Source: Chinchilla lanigera (lineage: Eukaryota; Chordata; Mammalia; Rodentia; Chinchillidae). From it: a stretch of 64,000 bases of DNA. Both the position numbers and the translations under genes were made by a program. Where the stretch lies: positions 27,512,132 through 27,576,131 of the forward strand of contig NW_004955425.1 in the NCBI RefSeq assembly GCF_000276665.1. The letters are read 5' to 3'. Under the pieces are notes generated by a model, which searched no databases, was not told where the DNA came from, and saw nothing but the letters and a program-made list of their open reading frames with translations. Shown one piece after another: positions 44,571 through 55,964 of this stretch (the first letter of the stretch is position 1; each line of letters starts with the position of its first letter).

Positions 44571-44917
44571 TACACACTGCATGCATCTTTTTTTTTGTTT
44601 GTTTAAAAGCCTGTGGCTTTAAGGCATATACTCTGGTTATGTGGTAAAGCACCCCTTTCATCAGTTTGTCTTCACAGTGACCTGCAAACATTAAGCCCCA
44701 GGAAGAACAAGGTCTGAGCAGAACCCATGTTCCACAGCTGTCGGCACCTTAAAAGTCTCCAGAATCTGATAAGGCATGACAAGAACCACTGGAATTTCAA
44801 GCGAAGTGAATTCTAACATTTTTCCTGATAAAAAATTTGAAAGAAGATCATGATGTGTAATGAATGATTTAAGTGTTGGCTTTTGACTCTTGTAGTCTCT
44901 TTGGCAAAAAATATTCC

Positions 44918-45206
44918 ACTACTTGGAAGGCTGAGGCAGGAGGTTCACAAGTTCAATGTTAGCCTAGGCAGCTTAGCAAGATCCTGTCTCAAAAGGAATA
45001 GGAGGCAGTGGAGGTAAATCCCCAATACTAAAAAAATTTTAAAATAATAATAAATTGGCTACTTTTTTTTTTGACAGGTTCTCGCACGTTGTTCAGGCTG
45101 GCCTTGAACTCACTGTATAGCCAAAGCTAGCCTTGAACTCACAGCAATCCTTCTGCTTCAGCCTACCACGTGGTAGTATTACAAGCATGTGCTACCATAC
45201 TTGGTT
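44918..45206. repeat. B1-like SINEs in inverted orientation
   Basis: A forward partial B1-like copy (44918-44995, ccactacttggaaggctgag) is followed about 65 bases later by a reverse copy (45064-45206, tgacaggttctcgcacgttg to agcatgtgctaccatactt). Face-to-face copies this close could fold into a hairpin in the transcript. Confidence 0.8.
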
Positions 45207-45209
45207 AAA

Positions 45210-45900
45210 TGGGATACATTTTAAAAATTTACTTACAAATGAACTGGTTGGACTTCAATATGTATTTCCAGTATTATAAAAAGAAATTAGATCATGTTCT
45301 TTTAGCAAAGTATCACTTCAGAAATGCTTAAGAAAGACATCTGCAGAAAAGATGATACCCACAGATATAGTAGATCACTTTGCAATTAGTCTTACTTTGC
45401 TAACCAAATACCACTTTGGTAGAGAGGAGACAAAAAGGAAAAAAAAAAAAACTCTTTGAGAAACTCAGATAACAAGAATATAGGTAGGAGGCAAGCATGC
45501 TCAGAGCACATTTTCTTCTCATGTTGGAATATATGAGCGTTCATCAAAATATCAAACCTTAAGAGTTCTACTAATTATGCTAAAGTAGGGATTTTAAACT
45601 AATGTTCAAACACTGTTACTAGATGAACAAATCACTTAAGATTTTGATCACTTAAGATTTTCAATCTAAAACTTATTAATAAAATTGTGGTGAAAAAGCT
45701 TCTTTTGCTCTGAGTTTGTCACTGATTAATCAGAGCTTAACATTTCCCAATCATGGGCATATATTAGGAATCACATAGTATGCTTGAAACAGAATAGAAC
45801 AAAAATGTTGAGGTTTCACACCCAGGGAATCTGATTTAATTGGTTTGAGGTAGGCCCTGGATGCCATAGGTGTATTTATTTTAATACTCCAGGTATTTCA
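45210..45900. other. intron, no recognised element
   Basis: Intronic sequence. A local duplication atcacttaagattttgatcacttaagatttt-type (two copies of atcacttaagatttt at 45631-45660) is visible; the 45640-45900 part may be an old MER5-like remnant. Confidence 0.5.
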
Positions 45901-45906
45901 AGAATT

Positions 45907-46110
45907 GAACCAGATGTGATGGTGCACACCTGTAAATCCAGCATTCTGGAAGACTGAGACCAGAGAATGGCACATCTGATCCCAACCTGGGCAACTTAGT
46001 AAGATCTTGTCTCTAAATAAATAAACAACCAAACAGACAAACAAAGGCTGGGGATGTAGCTTGTTGCAAAGGTCCTGACTTCAATCCCAGTGTTGGGAAA
46101 CAAAGAATAG
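45907..46110 (+). repeat. B1-like SINE plus ID-like fragment
   Basis: Forward B1-like copy (45907-46020, accagatgtgatggtgcaca) with an A-rich tail, then a forward ID-like copy (46048-46105, ggctggggatgtagcttgtt) lacking its central part. Confidence 0.75.
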
Positions 46111-46311
46111 TCTAGAAAGATTTTCTTACAACAGATGAGTAAAGGTGTTCTCTTAGCTAATAAGACTGATACAGTTTAGTTTGCTCTTCTCTTTAAAGTT
46201 TTTAAACTTTGAATTATTTCCAAATGGCTTTTTATTTAATTCAAAGTAACAGTTTTGTTCTTAATCATTTGTAACATTAAAAATAATGTTGACAATATTT
46301 AAAATGCTTAC

Positions 46312-46384
46312 ACAGATTCTGCATCCTTTTCCTTTTTGATTATTCCTGGTAAAGCAAAAGTCTTCCTTTTCCTTGGTTTTACAC
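46312..46384 (-). CDS. FCHO2: FCHO2 exon: polybasic linker start
   Basis: The exon is 73 bp. It completes a Gly codon and encodes [19 protein letters not shown] then DAES plus two bases of Val. The acceptor is tttaaag and the donor gtaagc. The KPRKRK and KKEK clusters form the polybasic patch just after the F-BAR domain. In this family that patch helps bind phosphoinositide membranes and precedes the AP-2 contact region. Confidence 0.96.
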
Positions 46385-47220
46385 CTTTAAAATAAATATA
46401 TATTGTTACAAAAATATAATTGTTCCTCATGAATATATTACACTTAGGAATACTTGTATTTAGAAATGGTTTGCTCATAATGGTTGATGCTAGATTTGGA
46501 TAAAAAGAAATGGAAGTATCAAGCTCTAACTCTAATTTTTAAATCACAATCCTAGTAGCAAAGATTTATGTTATTATAACACAGTATAATCTATTATTCA
46601 CCAAAAGATTATAGAACATTCACTTAATGAATTTCTTTTTTCTTTCCTAAGTCACCTTAGGCAAAAGCAGTGTATGGAGAGCTTCTAAATCTTCAAAGGA
46701 AGTACATCACTCATTATATATTAGATTTTGTTATATATGTAGGTCAAATTATGTTTCTTGTCACAAAAAACAAGGGGGTCACAAGGGTCACAAAATTTAA
46801 ACTGTTTAAAAAGACAACCCAGCTGACCTATTAGAAATACAACATGAGCATCTGCAACATGGCATTCTTTGCATTTGCATGTTATACCTAGTATAATGTT
46901 AGAAATGGATCCTGAGAAGGAAAATCATTTGTGTTCTTTCTCTTCTTACATAGTAAGTTATGCTTGAAGGTCACTTTAGTAATTGTGGAATCTAATGCTA
47001 AAACTTTATTAGCTTCTTTGAGAAGTGAGCAGTAAGAAATCTTGAGTCACTTTCATTAACCATCCTATTTATATATGATAAAATTCAAAGTCGTTGTATT
47101 TGTTCTCTAACTCAGCAAGAACAAGAATCCAGGTGTCACTGAGTAATGACCTTGCTATCATGAAAAACTAATGCCCTAAACTACATATTCATACACAATA
47201 CTGTGATATTTTAAAAATCA
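46385..47220. other. intron, no recognised element
   Basis: Intronic sequence between exon 46312-46384 and a T-run with SINE. No repeat family recognised. Confidence 0.5.
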
Positions 47221-47284
47221 ACTACTTTTTTTTTTTTTTATGGCAGTACTTGGGACTGCATCCAGGCCTGGACTTCCCACCAAG

Positions 47285-47415
47285 CTGGGTTTCCAGTCTT
47301 TTTTCGAGACAGGGTCTGAATTGCTAAATTGTCCAAGCTGAGCTTAAACTTGCAATTCTCCTGCCTCAGCCTGCCCAAGTGCTAGGATTATAGGGATGTG
47401 CCACCACAATGCACA
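47285..47415 (-). repeat. B1-like SINE
   Basis: Reverse: gagacagggtctgaattgct, ttctcctgcctcagcctgcc and ttatagggatgtgccaccac. Confidence 0.85.
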
Positions 47416-47444
47416 TTTTTTTTATTACCCTTACTTTAGAATGA

Positions 47445-47545
47445 AAAGTTAAGCTCAGACAACTAATTACTGCTCCTAGTCAAATAGCTACTGAGTGCAA
47501 GAAGTCTAGGCTTCGGGCCTACTGATAAGTTACATAACCTCATTA
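47445..47545 (-). repeat. MIR SINE fragment, antisense
   Basis: aatgaaaagttaagctcaga, then tcctagtcaaatagctactg and aagtctaggcttcgggcct match the reverse complement of a MIR core. Confidence 0.5.
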
Positions 47546-47677
47546 ATCAATGAAACATTGCCCACTATGTAGTAATGGTTTTCACATTCATGACATTAAA
47601 AAATTTAAGGATAGAGCTCAATGAAAAAAAAATTGAATATACATCTGAAAAAAACATAAGACTACATTTCATCTTTT

Positions 47678-47728
47678 TCATACTGGGAATCAAACTCAGA
47701 ACCTCGCATTTGCCAGGCAGGCGCTGTG
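47678..47728 (-). repeat. truncated ID-like SINE with 13-bp TSD
   Basis: Reverse, no poly-T tail of note: catactgggaatcaaactca, gccaggcaggcgctgtg. It stops before the A-box. Perfect direct repeats catttcatctttt flank it (47665-47677 and 47729-47741), so it inserted already 5' truncated. Confidence 0.9.
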
Positions 47729-47767
47729 CATTTCATCTTTTAAAGTATGTATTTAGTGCAGACTTTG

Positions 47768-47840
47768 TAGGGTATGGCTCAGTAGTACAGTATGCTTGTC
47801 TAAGATGCCTGAGGCCCAAGGTTCAATCATCCTCATAAAA
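47768..47840 (+). repeat. ID-like SINE, diverged
   Basis: Forward: gtagggtatggctcagtagt to ggcccaaggttcaatcatcc, older subfamily. Confidence 0.65.
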
Positions 47841-48050
47841 TATGTATTTTAACACACGTATTCCTTCAGACAAATCTGTTGTTTAAGTAACAATCGTCAC
47901 TTGCAGGTCTTCAAACTATATTTTCAGATTTTCATGTTACTCCATGGACATGGTGACACCTGTGGATGGCAAGCCCGCTTTACTTGTTCAACACACAACA
48001 CAGAAAGCTAGGTGTCACAGGCATTGATACATTTTAAGTAGTTAACTTAC

Positions 48051-48095
48051 CTTCAACTGCACTAGCAGGGTCACATTCTTCAAATTCAATAAGGC
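48051..48095 (-). CDS. FCHO2: FCHO2 exon: acidic hinge after F-BAR (45 bp)
   Basis: The exon is 45 bp: two bases completing Gly, 14 codons LIEFEECDPASAVE, then one base of the next Gly. The acceptor is ccttcag and the donor gtaagtt. It connects GKERP at the end of the F-BAR region to the polybasic patch. CDPAS differs slightly from the CDTAS I recall in human. Confidence 0.95.
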
Positions 48096-50690
48096 CTGAA
48101 GGAGGAAAAAAAAAAATAACTCCTAGCAGAAAACAATTCTCAGATAAATCTATTATACTACACTTTTACTAACTTTTAAAATTTAACTTCTAATACATCT
48201 TTTTAATGATTCTGTAATATGTTCTATTGTTATCACAGTTAATTAAAATATCAGTAATAGTTTTTAAAAAGTAAATTATCCCCCAAAGTGAAAAAAAAAC
48301 TGAGAGTAGTTTATTGTGACCTCAATAATTTACTGGAAACCGCAGAACAGGTGATACCACAGAACAGGACAGAGACACAGCACGTAGTTTCTGCTTCCAA
48401 GGACTTTGTAGTGCAGTTAATGAGAAAGAAAATAGCACAGTAAGGGGTAACTGCTGAATCCCTGCTCATAGGAAAAACAGGATAACAAGATAGTAAATAT
48501 TACTAGAATATAAGGTTGGGGCCTCCTGTGTTCTACTCACCACTGTATCTTTAATTTTTAGACTAATAATGACTAAGAAAAAAACACATTTGTCACTTCC
48601 ACCCCCAAAAGCTTTAAAGGGTCACAAAACAATACAATTAAAAATTTAAGGAGTTTATTCAAGCCCATTCTGCAAATCTGGAAGCTGAGAAATCACTTAA
48701 TGAAAGGTCTTGGAGCTTGTTCTTAGACTCTTTTATAGAGGCCTATAACAATTTACAATGAGATGGGGACAGACAAATCAATAAGGGTGAAGAATTTAAT
48801 TATGTGGATCTCATACTAAGCAACTTTTTGCTTGATCTTAAAATTATGAAGAATGGGAAGTCATTAACATAAATTACCAACAGCTTATTATGAACTATTG
48901 GCTTTTCTAAATAATAATCAAGTGTGAAATTTTCAGAGTTTACCCAAAAAAGGCAACTAGAAATGTGGTTAGTCAAAATCCTCCTACAGATACATAACAC
49001 ATTTTGTACCAGTCACTATTTACAGCCTCTCTAGGCTATGGGCTTACTTTAGAGAGGGGGTGAAGTTAAAAATAAAAACACACCAATGGCAAGCAAATAT
49101 AAAATTTTCAAGTTTTTTTTAAATCCAGAAGGATTTTTCCAACATCATCTTAGTAAACACTATATAAAGAGAAAAACATTTTAACATTTTCAGGTGACTT
49201 AATTTATGTGAAAATAGTGAAGGGATTCCTTAACTATAAAATTAATCACTTCAAATAAGTCTAAATTTTTCTTCAAAAATCTTTTTTCTATATAGATATT
49301 GTCTTGATTAATTTTCCTTTATCTTTTCTAAATATCCTCTTAAAATCTATTTGGGGTAGTAGTGCCCAATGAAAATACTAAAAATAAAAAAACACTTCTG
49401 AAATGTAAAATGCCAAATCCTTTCAAATTATAAAATATAACTAAAATGTTTGAGTACCACACACATAAATTTTTCTACTCAAGACAGAAATACCAACTTT
49501 CTAGTATAATGAAACCAAATATACATTTTAAACAAACAAACAAAAAAAGGCATTAAATCAGGCACACAGGAGATTCCTTCTCCAGTGGCACATGCTCCAT
49601 ATGCTCCTCCACACGGCAAGGCTTTGCGTGCCTGGCTCAGGGCCAGCTGACAGCTCAGCTGGATATCAATGCACAGTCTGACCTCCCTTGTGGCATGTCA
49701 CATCTCAACTGTTTCACAAGTGGAAAGTTTATTCAGCAATCTCCGTCAAATGAAGTCCACTGCCCATCATTCTGCTATTTAATCATAAGACAAGTTATTT
49801 TTTTGACAGTACTAAAGCCAGAGTGAGTCTTAACGAATAGTTTGCTACAACTGGAATTTCAACTGTTTTAGACTCAATTAATTCTGTTGTCAAAATAAAT
49901 AACTTCTGTTAGCACTGAGATTTTATGCTGGGTCACAAGGGCAATTTAGTTTGTATAGAAGTAAATAAAACCATTTTGGCTCTGTTTCTTAATGCTCTTA
50001 TCACACATTATCTAAAAATGCCACTATGAGTTCAATTAAATTCAGAAAAGAACAACTACTCTAGAAGGTCAACATTTCAAAACAAAACCATTCTTAAATA
50101 TGATCTTTTAACCAGCTAGCAGGAATAAATTGTTGCTATTTTTTTCTGTTTTTTAAAAGACTATCAACCTAATGAATCCATCAAAATTTAAGAAATGTTA
50201 AGAGGAGGAAAAGCAATTCACTTAACATTAATCTTTAATCACCACAAATGTTTTGTGGATTGAGGTAGAATACAAAATATGTGAAATATTTAATTAATAG
50301 TCTCTGCTGTTTTGGAATCAATCCTAAATCTCAAGCTACCAACAGGCCAAGATTGCAACTTTGTCAAATTAAAAGTGACTTTAAAATTCAGTAGGCTGGA
50401 CTATTTAAATCAAGTCTATTTCTGCACAGTCTCAACCTAAATCAAAGAGTATCTAATTACAGCCAAGGTCAAACATACAAACATGTTCAGACATTCAAAG
50501 TCTAAAGAAGGAATAGGTGGGATGAAGGTAGGGGATGACTAATAATAATTCAAGTTGATGACTGCACTTTCAAGCTTGCTCTTGGGCCTGAGGAATGTAA
50601 TATAACCACATTCCCACATGCCTGAGATGATGAAGTAGGCAAGTTAACACACAAAACAGCATCAAACTCAAACGTGGTGATATACAAAGG
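48096..50690. other. repeat-poor intron segment
   Basis: About 2.6 kb of the 11-kb intron upstream of exon 48051-48095. I recognise no SINE or LINE in it. The GC-richer block at 49560-49760 stands out from its AT-rich surroundings. The 48600-49040 part may be an old LTR remnant, but I cannot assign it. Confidence 0.45.
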
Positions 50691-50815
50691 TCAGGGAAGT
50701 TTAAGTTCTTGTTCTACTACTTGCTTGCTGGTTGACTGTTTTGGACTAACTACTTTACCCTTTCTGAACTATACTGTGCCATTTATAAAAGCAGCTTGAT
50801 AATAATAGCATTTTT
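50690..50815 (+). repeat. MIR SINE
   Basis: ttctactacttgcttgctgg, ttttggactaactactttac and tgtgccatttataaaagcag follow a MIR in sense orientation. Confidence 0.6.
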
Positions 50816-50974
50816 TTGCCATATATACTTTCTTTCTCTACATATGTGCATATACCTTTTTCTAAAGGTTAAAAGAAACAGACAATATTGACACTTCAAG
50901 AGTATCTATTTTAATAAAAGATGTGTAGAATGAATTTCATTCAATTCAGTGCTTCCAAATTTCAAGTGATACCA

Positions 50975-51425
50975 GAAACTCCAATGCAGACTTTTCATCT
51001 GAATCATGCATAGAATCACCTGCAGGACTAATAAAACCACACAATACTGGGCCTCAACCCCAGAGTGTCCTATTGGGAAGACCTGGGGCGGTGCTCAGTA
51101 ATCTGCATTTTTGTAGCAAGGAAATCACATTCTGAGAACTATACTCCGAGTTCTGGGGCACTGCCAGATATTCACTAAGTCTAGACAGTGTTCCCTCAGG
51201 TGTAATGTATATACAAATTACCTGGGAATCTTACTACAACATGTACTCTGATTCATTAGGTCCGGATAGGGTTTGAGAATGACATTTATAACAACCATCA
51301 TAGTCACTTAATGCTACAGGTTCTCCACAAAGACTACATGATAAATCAGCTGAGGAGTGTTAAAATATACTGATGCCCCATGCTTGATCAATGAAATCAG
51401 AATTTCCAGGGTGACACAGTTTGTA
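50975..51425 (+). repeat. two MER5-like hAT transposon remnants
   Basis: First copy (about 50975-51150): gcatagaatcacctgcagga, actgggcctcaaccccagag, ending ttctgagaactatact. Second (about 51180-51425): atacaaattacctgggaatc, actctgattcattaggtccg; its last 100 bases may be a third fragment. Both are forward. Confidence 0.65.
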
Positions 51426-51862
51426 CATTTGAAAAAAAAGTTAAGAGAAAGAAAAAAACCTCCATGAATGATTTTCACATGTGCCCAAGGCTTTAAAACC
51501 AGCGATAAGACACATTTAGAAACTAGTCTTAAATCAAAGAAATAGTTTTTAAACCACAGATTTCAGTTACTGAAGTCTTCCAAATTTTCACTTAGTTCTC
51601 CAAACACAGAATCTTAACACTGAAACATAACCTCCCCTACACCCAAATTCTAACAACACCCTCATACCACCAGTTTGAATTATGTTTTCCCTCTCTTCTA
51701 TCTTGACTAAGAACCTTGTTTAATTTGAAAGCACTGTATTAAATTTAGCATTGACCTCAGTAAGCCTTCCCTTCAACAAATGACAGCTCCACCCATTAAC
51801 TCCTGGAGTTATTCAGCCCAGACTTAAGAGTGATCCCTTCCCCACTGAAAAAGCTACACATA

Positions 51863-52052
51863 TAGTGGTACCTCAGTTCAGACTTGATTCTTTCCACAAT
51901 TCTGGTCACAAACCAAACTGGACAAGAACTAAATCAAATTCAATGGTTAGGTTTAATGTTGACCTTACAGGGAAATTTGATTCAGTTTTCAACCAGTTTG
52001 GTTTGCAACTAGAATTGTGAAAGAAGTAGGTTCATGAACTGAGATGCCACTG
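51863..52052. repeat. short inverted-repeat DNA transposon, copy 2
   Basis: Left end tagtggtacctcagttca and right end (inverted) cagtggcatctcagttca match over 18 bases with four differences. TA lies on both sides (51861-51862 and 52053-52054). Same family as 3699-3890. Confidence 0.8.
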
Positions 52053-52059
52053 TATTTAA

Positions 52060-52990
52060 ACTGTACAACTTGGTGAATTTTGACATGTGTTAAATTTGTG
52101 AGTCTAATGTCATAAACAGATAACACAGATAGCCATCACCTCGTGTTCCTTTGTAACCCACTCCACTCATCCCAGGGCAATCACTGATTTGCTATCAATA
52201 TAAATTAATTTGTATTTTCTAGATGTTAAAGAAATAGAGCCACATGGGCCGGGGATATAGCTCAGCAGCACAGCACAAGGTCCTGAGTTCAATTCCTGGT
52301 ACCAAAAAAAAAAAAAAAAAAAAAGAAATAGAATCACATTGTGTTTTTTTTTTTCTTTTTTCACCCAGCATAATTATTCTGAGATTTATGAAGCTGCACA
52401 TATGACTAGTTCATTTTTAGTGCTGAGTAGTACTTCACTGGTCATACAATTTGCTTATTTATTCATCTGTTAGTGGACACGTGGATTGTTTCCAGTTCGG
52501 GACTAATTACAAATAAAACTGCAATGAACGATTACACATATCTTTGTGCAAATATGTAAATTTCTTCTCTCTTGGGTAAATACCTATGAGTGGAATGGCT
52601 GGATCATATGGTAGGTATATGTTAAGATTTCTAAGAACCACCAGGCTGTTTTTCAGAATGGTTGTACCATTTTATACTGCCACTTGCAGTACAAGTGAAT
52701 TCTAGTTCTTCCACATCTTTGGCAGTACATACTATGGTCAGTGATGTTAATTTTAATCATTTTTGTAAGTGTGCAGTGATATATTATGGGTTTAATTTGC
52801 ACATCCCTCATAACTAATGAAACTCAGAATATTTCCATGTACTTATCTGCTATGCATGTATTTTGTGGTGAGATATCCAAACTGTCTAGCCATTTTTGGT
52901 AATAAAATTTATAATTTTTATTTTGAAATAAATTATAAATCATTTATCCAAAAGTTTTTTTATGCCTGTATGGACCAATGGACACTTATT
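52060..52990 (+). repeat. L1M 3' end interrupted by ID-like SINE
   Basis: Old L1 text (tggtgaattttgacatgtgt; gtttgctatcaatata-like) runs to 52245, stops at the SINE 52246-52321 and resumes to about 52990 (ttcacccagcataattattc; gtttccagttcgggactaat; gagtggaatggctggatcat). Sense orientation. Confidence 0.8.
52246..52321 (+). repeat. ID-like SINE inside L1M, 18-bp TSD
   Basis: Forward: gggccggggatatagctcag to ttcctggtaccaaaaa, with an internal deletion of the gcctgcctggcaagc part. Direct repeats aaagaaatagagccacat (52228-52245) and aaagaaatagaatcacat (52322-52339) flank it. Confidence 0.9.
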
Positions 52991-53162
52991 TTATTCTCTG
53001 GGTTATAATCCAATATATTCACTACTTATTACTCCACTCCTAGCATCTGCACAAGAAAAATAAAAATATATGTGCCACAACAACTTGTATCCTAAAGTTC
53101 ACAGCAGTGTTATTCATAACAGCCAAAACCTAATGTAAATATCTATTAACAAGTAAGTGGCC

Positions 53163-53303
53163 AGCCGAATGTGGTGGTACACTCCTGTAATCCCAGAACT
53201 TGGGAGGCTGCACCAAAATTGCCCTGAGTTTGAGGCCAGCCTGGAGTACACAGTGAGTTCAAAGCCACCCTGAGCTACATAGTGAGACCTTGTCTCAAAA
53301 CAA
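53163..53303 (+). repeat. B1-like SINE
   Basis: Forward: gccgaatgtggtggtacact, tcccagaacttgggaggctg and the doubled gtttgaggccagcctggagt phrase, with a short A-rich end. Confidence 0.9.
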
Positions 53304-53327
53304 AAGATTTCTAGAAAAGTGAAAAGC

Positions 53328-53328
53328 A

Positions 53329-53362
<34 letters not shown>

Positions 53363-53364
53363 CG
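53328..53364 (+). repeat. (GA)n microsatellite
   Basis: A run of about 14 GA units with an aaag interruption, grown next to the B1-like tail. Confidence 0.95.
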
Positions 53365-53539
53365 CGCAGATGGTGACTGGTGGGAGCTGACTGAACCAAA
53401 CAATGGAACTTTTTGGGATAGTGGATAATTTTCTAAAACTTAATTATGGCAACAGGGACACAACTGTATAAATTTACTGAAATGCATCGAACTATATACT
53501 TCCAACAGCTATATTTCATATAATATGAAGCACACCTTG

Positions 53540-53775
53540 AGATGGTAGGCAGAATAATGTCCCCTCTCTCCCAAAGAAGTCCACATTTTCATCCCCAGAA
53601 CCTGTGAGTATGTTATGTTAGATTACATGGCAATGGGAAATTAAGGTTGAATCTGGAATTAAGGTTACCAATCAGATGATCTTAGAATAGGGAGGTTACA
53701 AGGATACTCATGTAGAAGACGCAACAGACAGAGTGATGCAGTGAAAACTTGGCTAGTTTCCTAGCTCTGATGATA
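53540..53775 (+). repeat. MLT1-like MaLR LTR
   Basis: gagatggtaggcagaataat, gtccacattttcatccccag, gtgagtatgttatgttagat and gaattaaggttaccaatcag follow the MLT1 LTR consensus order in sense orientation. 3' part lost. Confidence 0.8.
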
Positions 53776-54106
53776 AGGAAGGGAATAACCCTAACAATGT
53801 GCACAGTACAGCTTTTAGAAGCTAAAAAACACAAACAGATTCTCCTCTACAATCTCCATTCAGTCTTGCTGACTCCCTGAATTTGGTTCACAGTAAGTTT
53901 CTGACCTATAGCACAATAGATAACAAATTTGTATTGACTTATACCACAAAATCTGTGATTTGTTGCAACAGCAATGGTAAGAGATATACTCAGTGAAAAT
54001 TGTTTAGAAAAGAGACTAAAACAATCCTGAAAAAGAGGAATAAATTTACAGGACTCACACCACTCCAATTTCAAAACTTAGTAAAATTTTCAATAATCAA
54101 AATAGT

Positions 54107-54188
54107 ATCACTGGGAATATAGCTAAGCAGCACAGTGCCTGCCTGGCAAGCATGAGGTCCTGAGTTCACTTCCCGATACCAAAAAAAG
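54107..54188 (+). repeat. ID-like SINE
   Basis: Forward: cactgggaatatagctaagc, agtgcctgcctggcaagcat and cacttcccgataccaaaaaa. Confidence 0.88.
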
Positions 54189-54424
54189 AAATTATATCAT
54201 AACAACGTAAAGTTGTGACTGCAATTTTAGAAAGAAACCTATACATGGTTAACTAATTTTTAACAAGGGTGTTTTAACAATTTAACTGGAAAAAAGTAAT
54301 CTGAACAAATGGTAAGGGGACAGTTGCATATTCACATGTAAAAGAATGCAGTTGAATCCTTACCTCCTACTATATACAGTAATTAACTTAAAATGGACGA
54401 AGGCCCTAAATAAAAAAGATTCTT

Positions 54425-54514
54425 GGGGCTGGGATTTAGCTCCGCGGCAAAAGTGCCTGCCTGGCAAGCGCAAGGTCGTGAGTTCGGTTCCCGGTACCAG
54501 AGAAAAACCAAAAA
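54425..54514 (+). repeat. ID-like SINE, young, perfect 13-bp TSD
   Basis: Forward, close to consensus: ggggctgggatttagctccg, gcctgcctggcaagcgcaag and tcggttcccggtaccagaga. Perfect 13-base repeats aaaaaagattctt lie at 54412-54424 and 54515-54527. Confidence 0.94.
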
Positions 54515-54798
54515 AAAAAAGATTCTTAAAGGAAAGGGGTAAATTTTCACAACCTTCAATTTGGCAATTGTTTCTTTGATATGAAAGCAAAAGCACAACC
54601 AATAAAAGAGAAAAACACATAACTTGAACTTCATCAAAACAAAAACTATCTGTGCATCAAAGGAACTTTCAAGAAAGATGACCCACATTATGGTAGAAAA
54701 TATTTTCAAAATGGCTTGAGAATGAGAATCTAGTACCTGGAATAAACTCTTAGAACTCAACAACAAAGAGAAAGAATACAATTTTAACAAGGGCAAGC

Positions 54799-54915
54799 TG
54801 GGCACAAAGGCGCATACAGTTTCAGCTACTCTAAAGGGAGAGGTGGGGTCCCTTAAGCCCAGGAGTTTGAGACCAGTCTAGGCAATATGACGAGACTCTA
54901 TGACAACTTTAAGGG
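54799..54915 (+). repeat. B1-like SINE, older variant
   Basis: Forward: gctgggcacaaaggcgcata, agcccaggagtttgagacca and tatgacgagactctatgac. Uses the 'gcccaggagtttgag' wording like the copy at 44063. Confidence 0.75.
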
Positions 54916-54989
54916 AAAAAAAAGGTGAAGGACTCAAGAAAACCTTTCTCCAAAGACATACAAACAGAAAACACAGGAGAAGATGTCAG

Positions 54990-55560
54990 TATCATTAATC
55001 ATTAATGAAATGACATTCCTACCTATTCCAAATTCCACCTCCAGAGATCCTGTACCTCTCAAGGGGATGACTGCAGGAGATATTTGGAGGATTATGCCGA
55101 GTTCATGACAATCTCTTTTCTCTGAGAAATCCTGCCTCTTCGAGTTAAAGTTGTACTATAGCCATGTTCTACCCAGACTGACCAAACTTAAAAGACTACC
55201 TGACCCTGCCTGGGCCAACAGGTTGTACAGTATTCTTGCTTCAAGAAATTTGAAAAAGGACAAAATTTTTGGATTAATTCTGAGCTGTAGCTACAAGAAG
55301 TTTAAAAAAGCTAAAATTACTTGGAGATCACATTATATCATATGCCCACAGAAGCAAAGGAAGCCATTTTGCAAAGAAAATAAAGCAGTAGTAGAGCTAG
55401 AATGAATGAAAAATGATATCTTACTTTTCTAGTCTTGTTTTGAGTCTCCTTCTGAGGCCTGACTATTCTGCAATTTGGGATACCTCAGTTTCTTTCCAAT
55501 AAATTTCCTTTTAAGTTTTAATTGGTTTGAGTTAGGTTCTTTTTATATACTGCAAAGAGC
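54990..55560 (+). repeat. possible LTR-like element
   Basis: The stretch has a late segment gtctccttctgaggcctgac, tttctttccaataaatttcc and ttggtttgagttaggttctt that resembles the 3' part of a retroviral LTR with a polyadenylation signal (aataaa at about 55499). An open frame at 55151-55405 has no recognisable protein. Family unknown. Confidence 0.4.
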
Positions 55561-55564
55561 TAAA

Positions 55565-55960
55565 GTCCTACCCTTGTTATAACTAACCACATAATTTGTA
55601 CAAATTGTAATCAGCTCAGCTATTTTGTTTTGTTTTGTCACAAGATTTACACATTTATTGACATTTTAACGCTATCTCAAATTAATGACCTAAGCTGCCT
55701 TTAAACAAAGCTTGCTCAAAATAGTTTAATATTTCACAATTTTGGATTATTATTATGAGGATCAATTATTGTGCTGTGCTATGAGTGTATCTGCAGGTGG
55801 TGCAGAAAGGCAGATTAAATGATCTGGGAAACCAAGAACAGGAGAATCTGCTTTCTACAAGGCTTTATCAGGAGCTACACAATTCTAATGTATTATGACA
55901 TACACCATCTGCTACTGTACTACAAAAGAAATCTATTCTCTAATACACTGGGTGTGGGGA
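55565..55960. other. intron, no recognised element
   Basis: AT-rich intron with no recognised element. Confidence 0.5.
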
Positions 55961-55964
55961 TACT

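Larger units (their letters stand above)
53038..53535 (+). repeat. L1M 3' end interrupted by B1-like SINE
   Basis: L1 text at 53038-53160 (tcacagcagtgttattcata, agccaaaacctaatg) continues at 53365-53535 (gatggtgactggtgggagct, taaatttactgaaatgcatc). A forward B1-like SINE (53163-53303) and a (GA)n run lie between. Confidence 0.75.

Noticed and set aside
48600..49040. Possible LTR (ggagtttattcaagcc)
   Set aside because: Only one LTR-like phrase; too little to call as a feature.
54383..54805. 140-residue minus frame
   Set aside because: It runs through an antisense ID-like SINE and intron; no domain or conserved start.
55151..55405. 84-residue frame, possible small gene or processed pseudogene
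   Set aside because: No recognisable protein; it sits in LTR-like sequence with no intron-exon evidence.
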